A DNA stretch of 64,000 nucleotides, taken from Mesorhizobium amorphae CCNWGS0123 (lineage in GTDB: Bacteria > Pseudomonadota > Alphaproteobacteria > Rhizobiales > Rhizobiaceae). The notes under the pieces are model-generated. The model saw nothing but the letters and a program-made list of their open reading frames with translations, was not told where the DNA came from and made no database searches. A program made the position numbers and the translations under genes. Each line of letters begins with the position of its first letter. Position 1 is the first letter of the stretch. This document shows positions 61,960-64,000 of this stretch, in pieces. The stretch covers positions 1,362,001 through 1,426,000 of the forward strand of contig NZ_CP015318.1 of the NCBI RefSeq assembly GCF_001686985.1, in the 5' to 3' direction.

Positions 61960-62000
61960 ACGAAGCTGCGGTGCTGAAATCGGCTGACATCCTGCGCGCC

Positions 62001-62747
62001 TCATGCCGCCGCCGCAAGTCCGCTGCCGCTCACCGTGAAGGAGCTGCCTTCCGGTTTCCCGGTGGCCAGAGCGACCACCGCCCGGCCCACATCGGCCGGT
62101 GTCTGCAAGTCGGTCATGCCCGCAAGCATGTCTGCGGGCCGGATGCCCAAGTAGGCCGCAAAGCCATCGAGGCCGGCATCGCCTACCCCGGTCCCTGGCA
62201 TGATGCGAGCCGGCGCAAGCGCCATGAAACGCAGGCCGAGGCCAAGGCGATCCGATTCCTTCTGGCAATGACCGGCCAGGAACATCTGCATGCGTTTTGC
62301 ACCGGCATAGCCGCCGGCGAACGGGGGTCCCCCGCTCAAGGCTGCGCCACTGGAGATCAGCACGACCCGGGTCCCCGGCTTGAGCGGACCCGTGAGCGCG
62401 GCCTTGCAAAACAGGAACGCCGCCTTGACGTCCGTTTCCCAGTTTGCGGAGAACATCTCCCAATTCTGATCCTGTACGGGCACGGAGGGGGCAAGGGCGC
62501 CGGCGCAGATCACCAGGACGTCCGGCTCCAGCACGTTGAAAACCGCATCGGGCGCAGCCTCCTTCGTCGCGTCGGACGCAAGGGTTTTCACACCGGGCAT
62601 CTCGTTGAAGAGTTCTGTCAGGGCTGCTGCGCCGCGGGCGACGGCGAGAACGGTCGCCCCTTCGCCACGTGCTGCTTCCACGATCGAGCGGCCGACACCC
62701 CGGCTGCCTCCGATGACGACGACATTCTGACCTTTTAACGATCCCAT
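62001..62747 (-). CDS. SDR family oxidoreductase
   Basis: 248 residues. Nucleotide site VVIGGSRGVGRSIVEAAR (GGSRGVG), then VICAGALAP, SSGAALSGGPPFAGGYAGAK with Ser, Tyr and Lys of the active site. Upstream of and probably cotranscribed with the ECF sigma factor. A generic SDR; could be part of a detoxification response controlled by that factor. Confidence 0.85.
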   Translation of the reverse strand: MGSLKGQNVVVIGGSRGVGRSIVEAARGEGATVLAVARGAAALTELFNEMPGVKTLASDATKEAAPDAVFNVLEPDVLVICAGALAPSVPVQDQNWEMFSANWETDVKAAFLFCKAALTGPLKPGTRVVLISSGAALSGGPPFAGGYAGAKRMQMFLAGHCQKESDRLGLGLRFMALAPARIMPGTGVGDAGLDGFAAYLGIRPADMLAGMTDLQTPADVGRAVVALATGKPEGSSFTVSGSGLAAAA

Positions 62748-62916
62748 GGATCACCTCGCTTTCCGGCCACTGGACCGTCCAGCGCCTATTGATCAGGACA
62801 GCGCAGGGGAGCGGAAATCATCGGTGCGGGCTCAGAAACTTTCTCAGGGGATCGACAGGGCCCGCGCGGAGCCCGATTCGGGCGGTCAGCCCTGCCGCCA
62901 GCGCGCCGAGGCGAAC

Positions 62917-63417
62917 CTATTCGCTCTCGCCCTCCAGTGCGGGCACCGCCACGCCAGCCAGTTCCGCCGCCAGCAGCCGCGAAGCCCCGGCACGCGCGAT
63001 CCTCAGCATCAGCGCCTTGCGCGTTGCCGCCGCCATGCGGTGCTCGGGCGCGTCGCGCAGGATCTCGGCGCCGTAGCCGTCGGAGAGGATGAAGCCGCAT
63101 TCCACGGGAAAGATCTCCGCCGGCACGCCGGGATGCGTGGCGAAGAAGAAGCGGTCGGAATGCAGCCGGTAGTCGGGCCATTTGCGGTCGACCCGGAAAT
63201 CCTCGATCGAGGATTTGATCTCGATGATCCAGATGTCGCCCTGGCGGGTCAGCGCCACAAGGTCGGCACGGCGGCCGGTGGCCAGCGACAGTTCCGGCAG
63301 CACATGTGCGCCCATTTGCATGAGCAGCCGCTGCACGCCGCGCCGCACCAGTAGCGCGCGCTCCGACTGTCGGCCGTCGATCAAAGGGTTAAGTGGAATC
63401 GGGGAAATGATGGGCAT
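62917..63417 (-). CDS. mmcB: MmcB family DNA repair protein
   Basis: 166 residues from the ATG at 63417 (63429 is also possible). Nuclease-like core: LPELSLATGRRADLVALTRQ, GDIWIIEIKSSIEDFRVDRK (E-x-K motif) and WPDYRLHSDRFFFATHPGVP. In Caulobacter the family is linked to mitomycin C resistance and acts as a predicted endonuclease with ImuABC-type repair. Confidence 0.85.
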   Translation of the reverse strand: MPIISPIPLNPLIDGRQSERALLVRRGVQRLLMQMGAHVLPELSLATGRRADLVALTRQGDIWIIEIKSSIEDFRVDRKWPDYRLHSDRFFFATHPGVPAEIFPVECGFILSDGYGAEILRDAPEHRMAAATRKALMLRIARAGASRLLAAELAGVAVPALEGESE

Positions 63418-63429
63418 GGCGGGCACCAT

Positions 63430-64000
63430 GCCAGATTTTGTTCACGGTTTGAACCCATGAACGGCACGAGGCCGGTGAAACGCCTTTAGTGACCACTAAC
63501 GTAGCTAGGAACGCGTGCCGGACTTTCCATGAACGAAAGGCCACCAGCCTAGCTCGAATGGCTTATGGCGTTGCGTCGCCGTTCATACGACGGAACGAGA
63601 CAGGCTTTATCGCCGGTAAGGCTTGCGGGCACGCTGCATCTTGCCGGTGATGTCCTTCGCGGTCTTCATCAGCGCCTCATGCAGTGTCTGGAGCGAGCAA
63701 TGCTCGCCGTAGGCGGCGGGACCGGCTCCGTTCCCACGTTGAATGAGCCGCAGCCTATGCCTGTCACATCAGCTTAACAATTCTCTGGTAGCTAAGGCCC
63801 ATAGCCTAACTTTTCCTCCGCCCCGCCAGCTTCATCCAAAGCAGACGGGGCTTATTTTTTGTTGAAGACGTTGCTGCACCGGTCCTGTTCCGTGCCATTG
63901 GATGGAAGCTGCATCCTTGCCGGTGATGTCCCTTCGCCGTCTTCAACAGCGCCAAAACCTGGAGCGAGGCGGTAGTGATCGCAGCCAGGCGATATCGGCG
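63430..64000. other. Terminal stretch with direct repeat, no supported gene
   Basis: About 570 bases without a convincing gene. Two ~60-bp copies of one sequence lie at 63633-63697 and 63908-63970, sharing TGCATCTTGCCGGTGATGTC-like and TCTTCA-CAGCGCC blocks but differing by single-base indels. On the minus strand the first copy could encode the end of a small protein (ALMKTAKDITGKMQ, then RR and stop), with no start nearby; the second copy is frameshifted. Probably remnants of a duplicated gene fragment. Confidence 0.45.

Noticed and set aside
63821..63860. Possible terminator CCCCG...CGGGG followed by a T-run
   Set aside because: The stem is only five pairs with a loop of about 20 bases and no rightward gene ends nearby.
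1..64000. tRNA, rRNA, CRISPR arrays, insertion sequences, prophage
   Set aside because: No regularly spaced repeats, transposase or integrase motifs, or tRNA-like cloverleaf sequences were noticed on either strand by reading; a dedicated scan was not possible.

Overview
The window looks like a chromosomal segment of a Rhizobiales alphaproteobacterium, most likely Mesorhizobium or a close relative. The evidence is GC-rich coding sequence, a succinoglycan-type exo gene set, hrpB followed by an ActS/ActR (RegB/RegA) pair, an MmcB-family gene, and intergenic palindromes of the kind common in rhizobia. No tRNA, rRNA, CRISPR array, intact insertion sequence or prophage was seen.

Layout. 1-2.2 kb: end of an acetone carboxylase operon (alpha subunit, cut by the window edge, and gamma subunit) plus an SDR. 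2.4-35.3 kb: an exopolysaccharide (EPS) locus with a Wzy polymerase, two acyltransferases, ExoF, ExoY, ExoX, several glycosyltransferases (ExoA/ExoM/ExoO-like and others), an ExoK-like glycanase, UDP-glucose dehydrogenase, GalU (ExoN), Wzx flippase and the ExoP chain-length kinase. The UDP-glucose dehydrogenase suggests uronic acid in the polymer. 8.1-15.5 kb: inside the EPS locus sits a complete paeninodin-type lasso peptide cluster (precursor, RRE protein B1, protease B2, cyclase C, HprK-like kinase, ABC exporter, divergent nucleotidyltransferase). Its precursor, at 13730-13882 on the minus strand, is only 50 codons and easy to miss.

35.4-37.3 kb: propionyl-CoA synthetase. 37.95-40.9 kb: a second RiPP locus with a 26-residue precursor, PqqD-like RRE protein, B2-type protease, HprK-like kinase and a nucleotidyltransferase, but no cyclase and no exporter. 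Its product cannot be an ordinary lasso peptide. This is the best candidate for an undescribed system.

41-53.2 kb: a 13-gene minus-strand operon with a sugar-type ABC transporter, an ATP-type DhaK-DhaL kinase, and a PEP-dependent dihydroxyacetone kinase whose phosphodonor is split into separate DhaM (EIIA), HPr and EI proteins. 53.4-63.4 kb: a frameshifted LmbE-type deacetylase, an EamA transporter, HrpB, ActS/ActR, NhaA, an ECF sigma factor, an SDR and MmcB. The last 0.6 kb holds only degenerate repeats.

A 15-bp dyad, TGYTGCNNYGCARCA, recurs at promoters across the EPS locus: polymerase, exoY, lasso precursor, a small unknown gene, the wzx/glycosyltransferase divergent promoter and an acyltransferase. 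It suggests that EPS and lasso genes share a regulator. All functional statements come from reading the translations; no database search was run.
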